The position numbers were made by a program, and so were the translations under genes. A stretch of 64,000 bases of DNA from Neisseriaceae bacterium ESL0693 (GTDB lineage: Bacteria; Pseudomonadota; Gammaproteobacteria; Burkholderiales; Neisseriaceae), in contig JAQTIE010000007.1 in NCBI GenBank assembly GCA_029433475.1, forward strand, positions 372,001-436,000, given 5' to 3'. Of this stretch, positions 1 through 9,359 are shown piece by piece; the stretch's first letter is position 1, and each line of letters opens with the position of its first letter. The notes beneath the pieces are model-generated. The model worked only from the letters and a program-made list of their open reading frames with translations. It searched no databases and was not told the DNA's origin.

Positions 1-282
1 CTGATTTGGTTCACTTCAGGAAAATACTTCTCATGAATTTTTAATTCCTTATTGTATAAAATCTGTAATGATGCGCTGAACAACAGCCTCAATAACACCA
101 CTGATTAAGATCAATGATGATAATATTATGGTGCAGATTATTATAATTTACATAAATGCTATTTTACTTATATCATTTATTCTTGTTTATTGTATTTTAT
201 TGATACAATAAGGTCTATCTGTAATATCCATAAAACATTTAGAAACATAAATCTATTTAAAATATTTGTTTTAGATGATTTT
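1..282. other. AT-rich stretch without recognisable gene
   Basis: Low-complexity AT-rich DNA at the left edge. No open frame here has a convincing start, ribosome site or protein-like composition. It lies downstream of the minus-strand regulator and may contain its 3' untranslated region. Confidence 0.5.
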
Positions 283-981
283 TTATATTTCTGGTCTTTC
301 AGACCATTCCTCAGCCGAAGTAAACATATCATCCAGAAACAATTGCGGCATCAATTCATTATTTTTCTGTATCATATAATTTTCATGTGTTTGTAAATCA
401 TAATTGGCTTTTATTTTGCGCTTGACTGCATCTACTGATTTAAGTGATTTTAAAAACCGCTCCATCATCGACTCTACCCGTACACCTCCGCGAACCGACT
501 CCCATAATTCAGGGTTAATCTCTTTCATACGATTGAATGCCTGACAAACATTTTTGGCTATTTCAATAGAATTATCCTGAGTCTGTACCAGAAATGCCTG
601 TTTACTGGCCACTTCCCCCAATTCCTGAGCCAATTGATGTAGATATTTCTGACTGGCATTGATAATCGTACGTCTGATTTCAAAGGAAGACCGTACTTCC
701 TCACAATCATTAATATCACCAACGATATAATCCAGGCTGACATCATAATGTCTCGAAAGTTCTCTTAGCCAGTACGTCGGTATCTGTTTTTGGCCATTCT
801 CCCATTCTGATAAATGAGATTTACTCAAATGAGGGAAAGCTGCGCATACATCTGTTGGCCTTAATCCAATGGCTATTCTGGCTTTGACCAATCGCTGACC
901 GATGGTTCGGTTTAATGCTTCACTACTGGCTCGCTTCAATTCTCGCCATTCTTCTTTCTTTTCTTTTAAATCCTGTTCCAT
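283..981 (-). CDS. XRE-family helix-turn-helix transcriptional regulator
   Basis: Predicted DNA-binding regulator of 232 residues. A helix-turn-helix of the Cro/CI (XRE) type lies at about residues 30-90 (IGQRLVKARIAIGLRPTDV, then SKSHLSEWENGQKQIP). The remaining ~140 residues are charged and helical with no family I recognise. I chose the ATG at 981 because AAGG sits 9 bases upstream; a TTG at 990 is the alternative. It is divergent from the S24 repressor at 1225, and the 243-bp gap holds strong palindromes, which is the layout of a phage or integrative-element switch. Its target is unknown. Confidence 0.8.
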   Translation of the reverse strand: MEQDLKEKKEEWRELKRASSEALNRTIGQRLVKARIAIGLRPTDVCAAFPHLSKSHLSEWENGQKQIPTYWLRELSRHYDVSLDYIVGDINDCEEVRSSFEIRRTIINASQKYLHQLAQELGEVASKQAFLVQTQDNSIEIAKNVCQAFNRMKEINPELWESVRGGVRVESMMERFLKSLKSVDAVKRKIKANYDLQTHENYMIQKNNELMPQLFLDDMFTSAEEWSERPEI

Positions 982-1145
982 ATTCTTCAACCTTATACTA
1001 TTTATCTATTTCATTCAGACGCATCATTCGTGTATAAATTTTGTTTAAAAATCACAAAAATATAAATGTGCTAAAAATTTCATTCTATATTCAACGAGCT
1101 GAATAATATTTATGTAAATACTCTGAAGCGTTCCTCTAAAACTAC

Positions 1146-1165
1146 AATATAAACTAGTTTATATT
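1146..1165. promoter_or_regulatory. Perfect 20-bp palindrome, candidate repressor operator
   Basis: AATATAAACTAGTTTATATT reads identically on both strands. It sits 60-79 bp before the S24 repressor start, in the gap between two divergent regulators. This is the expected place for an operator of a dimeric CI/LexA-like protein. Function is inferred from symmetry and position. Confidence 0.55.
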
Positions 1166-1168
1166 ATT

Positions 1169-1190
1169 AAAAACTTTTAGTAAAGTTTTT
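1169..1190. promoter_or_regulatory. Inverted repeat, second candidate operator
   Basis: Nine-base arms AAAAACTTT and AAAGTTTTT are separated by TAGT, immediately downstream of the 20-bp palindrome and 34 bp before the repressor start. It could be a second operator or a small hairpin in the repressor leader. Confidence 0.4.
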
Positions 1191-1224
1191 GCTGCATGCA
1201 ACAGGATAACTTACGATTTAGGTT

Positions 1225-1884
1225 ATGAGAAAAGAAAACTGTATTACCCATATTGATCTAAAACAGATTCGTCAAAAAAATCTAGCCGACTGGTTCAAGA
1301 CAAAAACACTACCGCCTAAAGAAAAAAGTTATTTATCCCAATTAATTAATGGTAAAACTTCTTTTGGAGAACGCGTCAGCCGTCGTTTAGAAAAAGATTA
1401 TGGCATGCCGGCTTTTTATCTTGATAGCATAAATAAAGAGCATATAGACTATATCACGATAGAACTGCTTGATTGGTCAGTTCCTTATGGATATATCTCT
1501 TTAAATCATGTCCCGAATGATACTGTCCGTCAGATTGAAATACCGAAAAGTAAATCTGCCTTATGGTTTAGCCATTATCCAACCACTCATCTCAAACTGA
1601 CCACCATTCATGGCGACAGTATGGAACCAACTTTACCACAAGGAAGTATTGCTTTTGTGGATAGTCATATTCATGAACTAATAGAAGATGGAATCTATGC
1701 TTTTATTCTCAAAGGTGAAGCTTACATCAAACGCTTGCAACGCTTACCAGATACGATTAGTGTCAAATCTGATAATCCTTATTATGAATCTTTTATCATT
1801 ACACCAGATCAGGTACTTGAGAAAGAAATTTATATTGTAGGCAAATTAATCAGTGTATTGCCATTCGGAATAAAAAATCTGTAA
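1225..1884 (+). CDS. LexA/CI-like repressor with S24 peptidase domain
   Basis: 219-residue protein with an N-terminal DNA-binding region (about residues 8-70, including KSYLSQLINGKTSFGERVSR) and a C-terminal S24 signal-peptidase-like domain. The catalytic serine is in HGDSMEPTLPQGS (about residue 132) and the catalytic lysine in FILKGEAYIKRLQ (about residue 169). Members of this family repress phage or SOS-type genes and inactivate themselves by RecA-stimulated cleavage. The ATG follows GATTTAGGTT, a plausible ribosome site. It is divergent from the XRE regulator with operator-like palindromes between them. It probably represents the immunity module of a prophage or island next to tRNA-Thr. 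Confidence 0.88.
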   Translation: MRKENCITHIDLKQIRQKNLADWFKTKTLPPKEKSYLSQLINGKTSFGERVSRRLEKDYGMPAFYLDSINKEHIDYITIELLDWSVPYGYISLNHVPNDTVRQIEIPKSKSALWFSHYPTTHLKLTTIHGDSMEPTLPQGSIAFVDSHIHELIEDGIYAFILKGEAYIKRLQRLPDTISVKSDNPYYESFIITPDQVLEKEIYIVGKLISVLPFGIKNL

Positions 1885-2114
1885 ATAATTCAATGTTTAT
1901 ATAATTTAAAATACTGAATAAAGATAAGTATTTGAATAATTAAGATTATAATCTTCATCATCCTGGTCATCAAACCAGAGATAAACAATGCCAAACCCGT
2001 ACTATATTTAATCTGACGGTTTTTTATTAAATACAGGATAAATAACTGCAACACAAGAACAGTATTACAGACAATAAAAAAGCAATGTAATAATTTAATT
2101 ACATTGCTTAATTA
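1885..2114. other. Intergenic AT-rich DNA between repressor and tRNA-Thr 3' end
   Basis: No gene seen. The segment abuts the 3' end of tRNA-Thr, a usual integration point for phages and islands. I could not find a second copy of the tRNA 3' end within the window that would mark an attachment-site pair. Confidence 0.4.
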
Positions 2115-2190
2115 TGGTGCCGGCACCAAGAGTCGAACTCGGGACCTTCTGATTACAAGTCAGCTGCTCTACCAACTGAGCTATACCGGC
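2115..2190 (-). tRNA. tRNA-Thr (anticodon UGU)
   Basis: The 76-nt reverse complement folds as a full cloverleaf. The acceptor stem is GCCGGTA with TGCCGGC, the D arm carries AGTTGGTA, the anticodon loop is CTTGTAA (anticodon TGT), the T arm is CCGAG-TTCGACT-CTTGG, and CCA is encoded. The first anticodon-stem pair is a G-A mismatch. The 3' end points toward the two phage-type regulators, making it a candidate integration site. Confidence 0.97.
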
Positions 2191-2366
2191 GCTTACCTAA
2201 TGAGGTGCGAATTATGCTTAATAATCTCCATTAATGCAAGCCCTAAGTGTTTATTTTCTTCAAAAATAAATCAACACAATGTTTTTTAAAATAAAAAATA
2301 TAAAGACATCTTTTGATTCTTTACCTAGTCAAACAGCAAACAGAATAAACTTTAAGTGAAAACCGA

Positions 2367-2372
2367 TATAAT
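2367..2372 (+). promoter_or_regulatory. Candidate -10 element for uraA
   Basis: TATAAT lies 31 bp before the uraA ATG. No good -35 hexamer is visible at 16-18 bp spacing, so this is a weak call. Confidence 0.35.
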
Positions 2373-2403
2373 GACGCGATTTTGTTTTCTACGGATCTAA
2401 ATT

Positions 2404-3624
2404 ATGCCCCATCAAATCAAAATGGCCATTGCCGGAGCACAAATTCTGTTTGTGGCTTTTGGTGCCATGGTTCTGGTGCCATTACTGACTGGCCTGAATC
2501 CGGCGTTGGCTTTACTGGGCGCGGGTGTAGGTACATTATTATTTCAATTGTGTACTAAACGCAAAGTACCGGTTTATCTGGGCTCATCTTTTGCGTTTAT
2601 CGCACCCATTATTTATTCATTACAAACCTGGGGGCTGTCCTCTACCATGTTTGGCCTGTTTGCCGCAGGTTTCATGTACTTTGTTTTTGCCGCATTAATT
2701 AAATGGCGTGGGCTGAATACAGTTTATCGTCTTCTACCGCCGGTGGTGATCGGACCGGTGATTATGGTGATTGGTCTTTCTGTTGCTACTGTCGCCAGTG
2801 ATATGGCTATGGGCAAATCAGGTGGTGAACAAGTGATTCATTATTCACACGCCTTGTTGTTATCTGGCTTTACCTTTGCAGTCACGGTGATCACTACCGT
2901 ATTTGGCAGCAAAATGATGCGACTGATTCCGATACTGATCGGCGTGGCCGCGGGTTATATTATGGCTTTGTGTACTGGCATGATTGATACCAGCGCCATT
3001 GCAGCCGCACCTTGGTTTGCCGTACCACATTTCACTAGCCCGAGCGTCAACTGGCTGGCGGCATTATTTATGCTACCAGTGGCCATTGCGCCCATTATTG
3101 AACATATCGGCGGTATTATGGCCATCGGTAAAGTAACCAATAATGATTATATTAAGGACCCGGGTCTGCATCGCACATTAACAGGTGATGGTATTGGTGT
3201 CTGTGTTGCTGGTTTAATTGGTGGTCCTCCGGTAACCACTTATGGCGAAGTGACCGGTGCGGTTATGATCACTAAAAACAGCAATCCGGTTATCATGACC
3301 TGGGCAGCTATTTTTGCGATCTGTATGGCTTTCTTTGGTAAATTTAATGCTTTTTTAGCTTCAATACCCTTACCGGTTATGGGCGGGATCATGCTTTTGC
3401 TTTTTGGTACCATCGCCTCTTTAGGTCTGAAGACGCTGATTGATGCCAAAATTGATTTATTATTACCGCGTAATCTGGTGATTGTCAGTTCGGTTTTAAC
3501 TGTTGGTATTGGTGGTATGGTAGTCAAATTCGGTAGTATGGCTTTTGCCGGCGTGGGTTTATGTGCCTTGCTGGCCATTATTCTGAATCTGGTACTTCCT
3601 GAGCGTCAGAAAACATCTTCTTAG
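2404..3624 (+). CDS. uraA: Uracil permease (NCS2 family)
   Basis: 406-residue inner-membrane proton symporter for uracil, feeding pyrimidine salvage. The sequence has the NCS2 pattern: about 14 hydrophobic segments, the early motif VPVYLGSSFAFIAP (about residues 57-70), PVAIAPIIEHIGG in the region that carries the substrate-binding glutamate, and GLIGGPPVTTYGEVTGA in the second half, all characteristic of UraA. Length is close to E. coli UraA (429). It stands alone, downstream of tRNA-Thr on the opposite strand, with its own terminator. A xanthine or other nucleobase substrate cannot be excluded by eye. Confidence 0.93.
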   Translation: MPHQIKMAIAGAQILFVAFGAMVLVPLLTGLNPALALLGAGVGTLLFQLCTKRKVPVYLGSSFAFIAPIIYSLQTWGLSSTMFGLFAAGFMYFVFAALIKWRGLNTVYRLLPPVVIGPVIMVIGLSVATVASDMAMGKSGGEQVIHYSHALLLSGFTFAVTVITTVFGSKMMRLIPILIGVAAGYIMALCTGMIDTSAIAAAPWFAVPHFTSPSVNWLAALFMLPVAIAPIIEHIGGIMAIGKVTNNDYIKDPGLHRTLTGDGIGVCVAGLIGGPPVTTYGEVTGAVMITKNSNPVIMTWAAIFAICMAFFGKFNAFLASIPLPVMGGIMLLLFGTIASLGLKTLIDAKIDLLLPRNLVIVSSVLTVGIGGMVVKFGSMAFAGVGLCALLAIILNLVLPERQKTSS

Positions 3625-3632
3625 CATCTCTC

Positions 3633-3678
3633 AACCCAAATCAATAGTCATGGTGATTTTTGGTTTGGGTTTCTTTTA
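3633..3678 (+). terminator. Rho-independent terminator after uraA
   Basis: AACCCAAA (3633-3640) pairs with TTTGGGTT (3664-3671), followed by TCTTTT. It begins 9 bp after the uraA stop. Confidence 0.7.
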
Positions 3679-3990
3679 GCATGATAGTTTATTAAAAATA
3701 AAATCAATAAATTAGCTCATGCTTAATAATGATATTATTTTTTTGTATCATTTCAGATTACCTTGTTTTTTATAAAAATAAAAACAATGATTTCATTTAG
3801 TAAACCATAAAAACTATTCTGTCAGATAAAATATCATTAGCTGGAATAAAAGATTTCATTTACAATCTTCACAAAACACAAGTTCATTATGCAACTCTGA
3901 CCAGCCATCCATTCATTTTTCAATGAATTCTCGGATGGTGTTTTAAATTTTGTAAACGATTAATTGCTTTTTTAATGATTTTTAGAATAT
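3679..3990. other. Intergenic upstream region of the efflux operon
   Basis: About 310 bp of AT-rich DNA with no gene. It must hold the promoter and any regulator site for the efflux operon; I could not identify a convincing operator or -35/-10 pair. Confidence 0.4.
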
Positions 3991-5673
3991 ATGACCGACA
4001 GTTATCAGTTTAAAGCGCATGAACGGCCATTAATGGCCGGTTCACCTGCGACACCGGATCACCCGATAAGACGTATGGTATGGTACGGTATTATTGGTAC
4101 ACTGGTCGGTCTGACTGCCGGACTTACCAACGGCCTCATGCTGGCCAATCTGCCCCAAATTCAGGGTTTTCTGGGTCTGACACCAGAAGAAGGTGGCTGG
4201 ATTCAGGTTTCCTACTATATGTTTAGCGCCATCATCAGTGTGATGTTGTTTAAAATCCGTCAGAATTTTGGTTTAACCCGATTTGTCCGCTATCTGATCA
4301 TTGGTCTGATCGGAACCAACTGTTTACAATTCTTCTTTCATTCATATCATACAGAATTGATCGCGCGTGGCATGAGCGGTCTGGTTGGCGGTAGCCTGAA
4401 CAGCCTTGCCATGTATTACATGATGCAGGCATTACCTCCTATCCATCGGGGTAAGGGTATGGTACTTGGTCTGGGGCTCACCCAGTTAAGCCAGCCTTTG
4501 GCGCGTTTTATTTCACCGTTGATTCTGCATCACGAACAATTCCAGCTTATTTTCAGCTTTCAGGCCGGCCTTGCGTTAATGGTTTGTGCTTCTGTATGGC
4601 TATTGCCCATTCCCCCTGGTTTTATTGACAAAACCTTTGAAAAACTGGATTTAATCAGCTTTCCGTTGATGGCTACCGGCATTGCCTGTATTTCATCGGC
4701 AGCCACACAGGGGCGGATTGTCTGGTGGGATAAGAGCTGGATTGGCTGGTTATTGGTGGTTGGTTTTACCTGCTGCATGCTGTCCGTCATCATCGAATAC
4801 AACCGTAAGAATCCCATGTTTGACATTAAATGGATGCTACATGGCAATGGTATGCTTCAGGTGGCTATTTTCGGTTCCTTGATTCGTATGGCTTTATCGG
4901 AACAGAATATGGGTGCGGCCGGTTTATTAACCGCAGTTGGCATGGGTGCAGATCAGATGGTGCATTTCTATATGGTCACTACCTGTGGTGCGGCACTGGG
5001 GCTAATGGTTAGCTTTCTGACATTTAAACCCACTGAAATCAAATTGCCGCTCATGCTTTCATTTACCTTAATTGCCATTGCTTCTTTTATGGAAATCGGT
5101 CAAAACCAATGGTCGCGTCCCGTGAATTTCTATATACCGGAATTCATGATTTCATTTGCTTCGCTGTATTTTTTCGGGCCGGTGATGATGGAAGGTATTT
5201 TACGTGCCATGGCCAAAGGGCCAGCATACATCATGAGTTTTTCGGCCGTCTTCGGATTTTCTCAAACGGTAGGCGGCCTGATCGGCTCGGCCATATTAAA
5301 TGCCTTTCTCACCATCCGTACCCGTATGCACTTAATCAACGGCGCAGACTCTGCCTATCTGACCGACCCCATGGTTAATCAGCTCATCCAGAATAAAGCC
5401 AATGCCGTGGCCTCAATGAGCACAGATACTACATGGAATCATGCTTATGCAGTCAGTCAAGTAGTACAACAGGATTCATTACAGGCACAACTGGCTGCCT
5501 ACAACGATTTATTTGTGGTAGTGGGTGGCGTATCTTTAGTCTGCGGACTGATTGTCGGACTACAATGGTGGTGGTATAAAGCGCACCATACACATCCATT
5601 AGAAAAAGAATTAAAGGCTTTCGCCCAATTGCGTCAGAAAGCCATTCAGGGGCCTCCTCCAATAATAAAATAA
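3991..5673 (+). CDS. MFS multidrug efflux pump subunit, DHA2 (EmrB/FarB-like)
   Basis: 560-residue inner-membrane proton-driven exporter with about 14 predicted transmembrane segments, as in the DHA2 drug:H+ antiporter family. The first helix lies near residues 29-52, followed by LPQIQGFLGLTPEEGGWIQ, the usual periplasmic loop where EmrB-type proteins carry a QW pair. It begins a three-gene operon with a membrane-fusion protein 15 bp downstream and an outer-membrane factor after that, so together they form an envelope-spanning pump. In Neisseria the comparable FarAB pump exports long-chain fatty acids using MtrE. Here a dedicated outer-membrane partner is encoded alongside. The substrate cannot be read from sequence. 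Confidence 0.88.
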   Translation: MTDSYQFKAHERPLMAGSPATPDHPIRRMVWYGIIGTLVGLTAGLTNGLMLANLPQIQGFLGLTPEEGGWIQVSYYMFSAIISVMLFKIRQNFGLTRFVRYLIIGLIGTNCLQFFFHSYHTELIARGMSGLVGGSLNSLAMYYMMQALPPIHRGKGMVLGLGLTQLSQPLARFISPLILHHEQFQLIFSFQAGLALMVCASVWLLPIPPGFIDKTFEKLDLISFPLMATGIACISSAATQGRIVWWDKSWIGWLLVVGFTCCMLSVIIEYNRKNPMFDIKWMLHGNGMLQVAIFGSLIRMALSEQNMGAAGLLTAVGMGADQMVHFYMVTTCGAALGLMVSFLTFKPTEIKLPLMLSFTLIAIASFMEIGQNQWSRPVNFYIPEFMISFASLYFFGPVMMEGILRAMAKGPAYIMSFSAVFGFSQTVGGLIGSAILNAFLTIRTRMHLINGADSAYLTDPMVNQLIQNKANAVASMSTDTTWNHAYAVSQVVQQDSLQAQLAAYNDLFVVVGGVSLVCGLIVGLQWWWYKAHHTHPLEKELKAFAQLRQKAIQGPPPIIK

Positions 5674-5688
5674 ATATTTAAGGAATGT

Positions 5689-6921
5689 ATGAAAACATCA
5701 CAAACACCCACAGATGAAACCATAAGTAAATCCACTTATGTAGAAGACTTACGTCAGGTAGGTTCTGCCCGTCCGGATACAAAAGAGTCCCAATCTTCTG
5801 AAAAGCACACTGCCCAAAATGCAACACAACAAACCAATCCTGCAAATAACACTCAGGTGAAATCAGCATCACAATGGCATCCGCCTCAACACAAACGCTG
5901 GGTGACCATGGGACTGATTGCATTGTTAATCATTGGCGTCATGCTGATTCTTAATGCTTGGAAGCTGCCACCTTTTCAAGGTTCAATGGTCAGCACCGAT
6001 AACGCCTATATCCGTGGCCAGACCACCGTCATCAGCCCGCAGGTAACCGGTTATGTCACCAAAGTCTATGTACAGGACTTTGATCATGTACAGGCTGGCC
6101 AACCATTGATTCAAATTGATGACCGGATTTATCGTCAGAAAGTGGCCGCTGCTGAAGCAGGTATTAATATTCAGGACAGTACTTTAGCCAATTTTGATCA
6201 GAACCGCAGAAGTAAGGAAGCTACCCTAGTCTCACGGCAGGCGGATATTGCCAATGCCAAGGCACAGTTACAACGTGCTCAGGCTGATATGAACCGGGTT
6301 AATGCGCTGGTGGCCGATGGTTCTTTATCATTACGCGAGCGCGACCAGACTTTAGCCACCTTAAAACAAGCGCAAACGGGTCTGGCTGAAGCTCAGGCGC
6401 AATATAAAGTGGCTGAGGAAGACCTGAAAAGCACTTTTGTCGGCAAAAAAGGACTGGAGGCCAATGTCAATAATGCCAGAGCACAATTGGGACTGGCGCA
6501 GATTGATTTATCCAACACCGTGGTACGGGCACCGCAAGCAGGACAATTGAGTGAAATCAGCGTTAAAAACGGGCAGCTGGTGAATGCCGGTACACAATTA
6601 ATGTTTCTGGTGCCGCACAAAAAATGGATTGTGGCCAATTTTAAAGAAGCGCAAACCGCCAATATTCGTCTGGGTCAGCCTGCCTGGTTTAAAGTTGATG
6701 CCCTTAACGGCGCAAAAATAAAAGGGGTTGTTGAAAACATTTCCCCAGCGGCAGGTAGTGAATTTTCTGCCATTAAACCGGATACCACCACAGGCAATTT
6801 TGTTAAGGTACCACAACGTATTTCGGTACGTATCCGCATTGACGATAAAAATAAATTGTTTTCTCGTTTACGCCCGGGTATGTCGGTTGTCGTGACCATA
6901 GACACTCGTAAGGAGCAATAA
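5689..6921 (+). CDS. HlyD/EmrA-family membrane fusion protein of the efflux pump
   Basis: 410-residue periplasmic adaptor linking the MFS pump to the outer-membrane channel. It has an unusually long (~68 residue) hydrophilic cytoplasmic N-terminus, one transmembrane helix at about residues 75-95 (MGLIALLIIGVMLILNAWKL), then a biotinyl-lipoyl half motif (TDNAYIRGQTTVISPQVTGY), an alanine/glutamine-rich coiled-coil hairpin (about 155-275), the second lipoyl half (VRAPQAGQLSEISVKNGQ) and a beta-barrel. A ribosome site (AAGGA) precedes the ATG. The stop lies 1 bp before the outer-membrane gene, indicating translational coupling. Confidence 0.92.
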   Translation: MKTSQTPTDETISKSTYVEDLRQVGSARPDTKESQSSEKHTAQNATQQTNPANNTQVKSASQWHPPQHKRWVTMGLIALLIIGVMLILNAWKLPPFQGSMVSTDNAYIRGQTTVISPQVTGYVTKVYVQDFDHVQAGQPLIQIDDRIYRQKVAAAEAGINIQDSTLANFDQNRRSKEATLVSRQADIANAKAQLQRAQADMNRVNALVADGSLSLRERDQTLATLKQAQTGLAEAQAQYKVAEEDLKSTFVGKKGLEANVNNARAQLGLAQIDLSNTVVRAPQAGQLSEISVKNGQLVNAGTQLMFLVPHKKWIVANFKEAQTANIRLGQPAWFKVDALNGAKIKGVVENISPAAGSEFSAIKPDTTTGNFVKVPQRISVRIRIDDKNKLFSRLRPGMSVVVTIDTRKEQ

Positions 6922-6922
6922 T

Positions 6923-8326
6923 ATGCGGATTCGATTATTGCCTTTGTGTTCGTTAACCCTTATAACTGCTTCTTTATGTGGTTGTATTCCAACCATTCCG
7001 GCCAGACCCACCGCTACTCATCTGACCATGCCACAGCAATGGCATGAAAAAATGTCTGCCAGCCATCAGACTATGGATGAACACTGGTGGCAACAACTGA
7101 ATGATCCTGTGCTGAATCAACTGATTGATCAGGCACTGGCCAACAATACTGATATTGCTATTGCTCAGACGCATGTTCAGGCCGCTCTGGCTCAGGAACA
7201 TGCAGCACGTGCGGCCTTACTGCCTACACTAGATCTCAATGGCGGGACTACCCGCGCCAAAAGCCTGAATGCTGTTGGTGTGGCCGCCATTGCCCGCACC
7301 GAACAACCCACTTTTCAGGCCGCTTATGAACTGGATGTATTTGGAAAAAACCGCAAAGCCTGGAAAGCGGGAAAACTCAACAGACAGGCAACCGAAGCAG
7401 CGGCCGCGGCTACCCGAATCAGTGTGATCGCCGCCACCGTCAAGTCTTACATCACATTGCGGGCTTTAGATGCGCAACTGGATTTATTACAACAGACACT
7501 GGTGGCGCGTAAACATGAACTGGATATTGCTCAAGCCAAGGCCAAAGTAGGTTATACCTCGCAACTGGAGCTCAGCCAGGCTCAGTCGGAATATGCCGAT
7601 ACATTGCAGCAGATTCCTACTACTGAGGCCAGTATCAGTCAGCAGGAACACGCGCTCAATGTCCTTATTGGTAGCACCAGCCAGACAATCGAGCGTGGAT
7701 TACCACTGGATAAACTACAGGCGCCGGCGATTCCCGACATGCTGCCCTCAAGCCTAATGCAACACCGCCCGGATATTATTCAGGCCGGCCTGCAACTGGC
7801 GGCCAGCGACGCCAGTCTGGCCTCGGCACAGGCACAATTTCTGCCATCAGTCAGTATCAGTGCCAGTTTAGGCCGTGTATTCAGTACCAACCCGATCAAA
7901 GAACCGGTAAATATCTGGAGTATCGGTGGCAGTATTCTGGCACCCATCTTTGAAGGCGGTCAGCTTAAAGCCAACTTTGATCAATCGGTGGCCAAGCGCA
8001 ACGAAGCGGCATGGCAATATCGCCAGACTGTGCTGACAGCACTTAAGGAAGTAGAAGATCAGCTTTCCAGCGGCTATCGACTGCAACAAAAACAAGAGGC
8101 ATTGGAAATGGAGCGTACTGCGGTGGCCAGAGCCTTGCATTTTGCCCAGAATCGCTATCATATCGGCTACTCGCCTTATCTGGATGTACTGGATAGTCAG
8201 CGCAATTTATTAAACGTAGAAAATCAGCTCATTCAGAATCAGGCCAATTACCTTACCTCACAAGTCTCTCTTTATCAGGCTTTGGGCGGTGGCTGGCAGA
8301 TTCAGCAGCAGCCAGTAAACCACTAA
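6923..8326 (+). CDS. Outer-membrane efflux lipoprotein, NodT/OprM-type (TolC superfamily)
   Basis: 467-residue outer-membrane channel subunit. A lipoprotein signal peptide ends in SLCGC (acylated Cys about residue 21). Two repeated OEP domains follow, each with long coiled coils (ALAQEHAARAALLPTLDLNG and ASAQAQFLPSVSISASLG mark the two halves). The motif HRPDIIQAGLQLAASDA is typical of the RND/NodT family. It starts 1 bp after the adaptor stop, third gene of the pump operon. Having its own outer-membrane factor makes this pump independent of a housekeeping MtrE/TolC. Confidence 0.93.
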   Translation: MRIRLLPLCSLTLITASLCGCIPTIPARPTATHLTMPQQWHEKMSASHQTMDEHWWQQLNDPVLNQLIDQALANNTDIAIAQTHVQAALAQEHAARAALLPTLDLNGGTTRAKSLNAVGVAAIARTEQPTFQAAYELDVFGKNRKAWKAGKLNRQATEAAAAATRISVIAATVKSYITLRALDAQLDLLQQTLVARKHELDIAQAKAKVGYTSQLELSQAQSEYADTLQQIPTTEASISQQEHALNVLIGSTSQTIERGLPLDKLQAPAIPDMLPSSLMQHRPDIIQAGLQLAASDASLASAQAQFLPSVSISASLGRVFSTNPIKEPVNIWSIGGSILAPIFEGGQLKANFDQSVAKRNEAAWQYRQTVLTALKEVEDQLSSGYRLQQKQEALEMERTAVARALHFAQNRYHIGYSPYLDVLDSQRNLLNVENQLIQNQANYLTSQVSLYQALGGGWQIQQQPVNH

Positions 8327-8441
8327 CCTCATGAATGATCACCAAATCAATAGGATTTATTCTCCAAACAGTAGCATATTATTTTAAAAGCCTAAAGAGG
8401 CATAGTAAAATACTTTCTGTGATTCAATAATGTGATTGGTA

Positions 8442-9287
8442 ATGACTTCTCTTTCCGAACAAATTGAGGCGGTACTACCGCAAACCCAGTGCCGGCAATG
8501 TGGTTATGATGGCTGTACACCTTACGCACAGGCACTTGGCCAGGGAAAAGCAGCATTGAATTTATGTACCCCAGGTGGAGTGGCAGTCATACACGATCTG
8601 GCTCATTTACTCAATCAACCTGTTTTACCGCCACACGATCTGGTCAAAGCTCAGGCACCTAAAGCCATTGCCGTCATTGATGAACAAGAATGTATCGGCT
8701 GTACTGCCTGTATTAAAGCCTGTCCAGTTGATGCCATCATGGGCAGTACCAAACATATGCACACTGTACTGGCTGATGAATGTACCGGCTGTGAATTATG
8801 TCTGCCGCCCTGCCCTGTGGATTGTATCGTCATGCAGCCTGTTGCCGATCAATGGCTTCCCCGGGCTCGAACCTTGATTCAGGCACATACAGCGCCAACC
8901 AACCCACGATTGGCGGCCGCCAGTCAGGCCAGACAACGACATCAGCACCGGCAAATACGTTTACAACGTCTTTCACAAAATAAACAGGCTGAATTAGAAC
9001 GGAAAAAAGCGGCTTTACGCCAGCAAACCCAGCAGGTAATCAGGCCATCGGCGTTAAACATCAACACGCAGGCATTGATTGCCAAAGCCATGACACGAGC
9101 CCAATCTCAACAGCATCAGCGCCAGGTGCCCGAGAATCAGAATACATTCATGCAACAGCAAATCGCCAAAGCCCAGCAAAAAGCGGCTTATCGGCGTGCT
9201 GAACGCGATCTGCAATACGGCACACCGGCACAAAAAGAGGCTGCCTTAAAATGGTTACGTGCTTATAAAAAATGTCAGGAAGAATAA
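8442..9287 (+). CDS. RnfB-like ferredoxin (orphan)
   Basis: 281-residue iron-sulfur protein. Residues ~12-45 form the RnfB-type Fe-S domain (CRQCGYDGC with a later Cys). Residues ~80-140 carry two bacterial ferredoxin clusters (CIGCTACIKACPVDAI and CTGCELCLPPCPVDCI). The C-terminal ~140 residues are Gln/Ala/Arg-rich and predicted coiled. The N-terminal membrane anchor of true RnfB is missing and no other rnf gene is nearby, so it may be a soluble electron carrier. I prefer the ATG at 8442; an in-frame TTG at 8436 adds two residues. Confidence 0.85.
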   Translation: MTSLSEQIEAVLPQTQCRQCGYDGCTPYAQALGQGKAALNLCTPGGVAVIHDLAHLLNQPVLPPHDLVKAQAPKAIAVIDEQECIGCTACIKACPVDAIMGSTKHMHTVLADECTGCELCLPPCPVDCIVMQPVADQWLPRARTLIQAHTAPTNPRLAAASQARQRHQHRQIRLQRLSQNKQAELERKKAALRQQTQQVIRPSALNINTQALIAKAMTRAQSQQHQRQVPENQNTFMQQQIAKAQQKAAYRRAERDLQYGTPAQKEAALKWLRAYKKCQEE

Positions 9288-9359
9288 ATAATTCATGCCC
9301 GCATTGTCATTACTGATGGCTTCATCTACACTGGCAGATATCCCTTTTGCGAGATCAAT

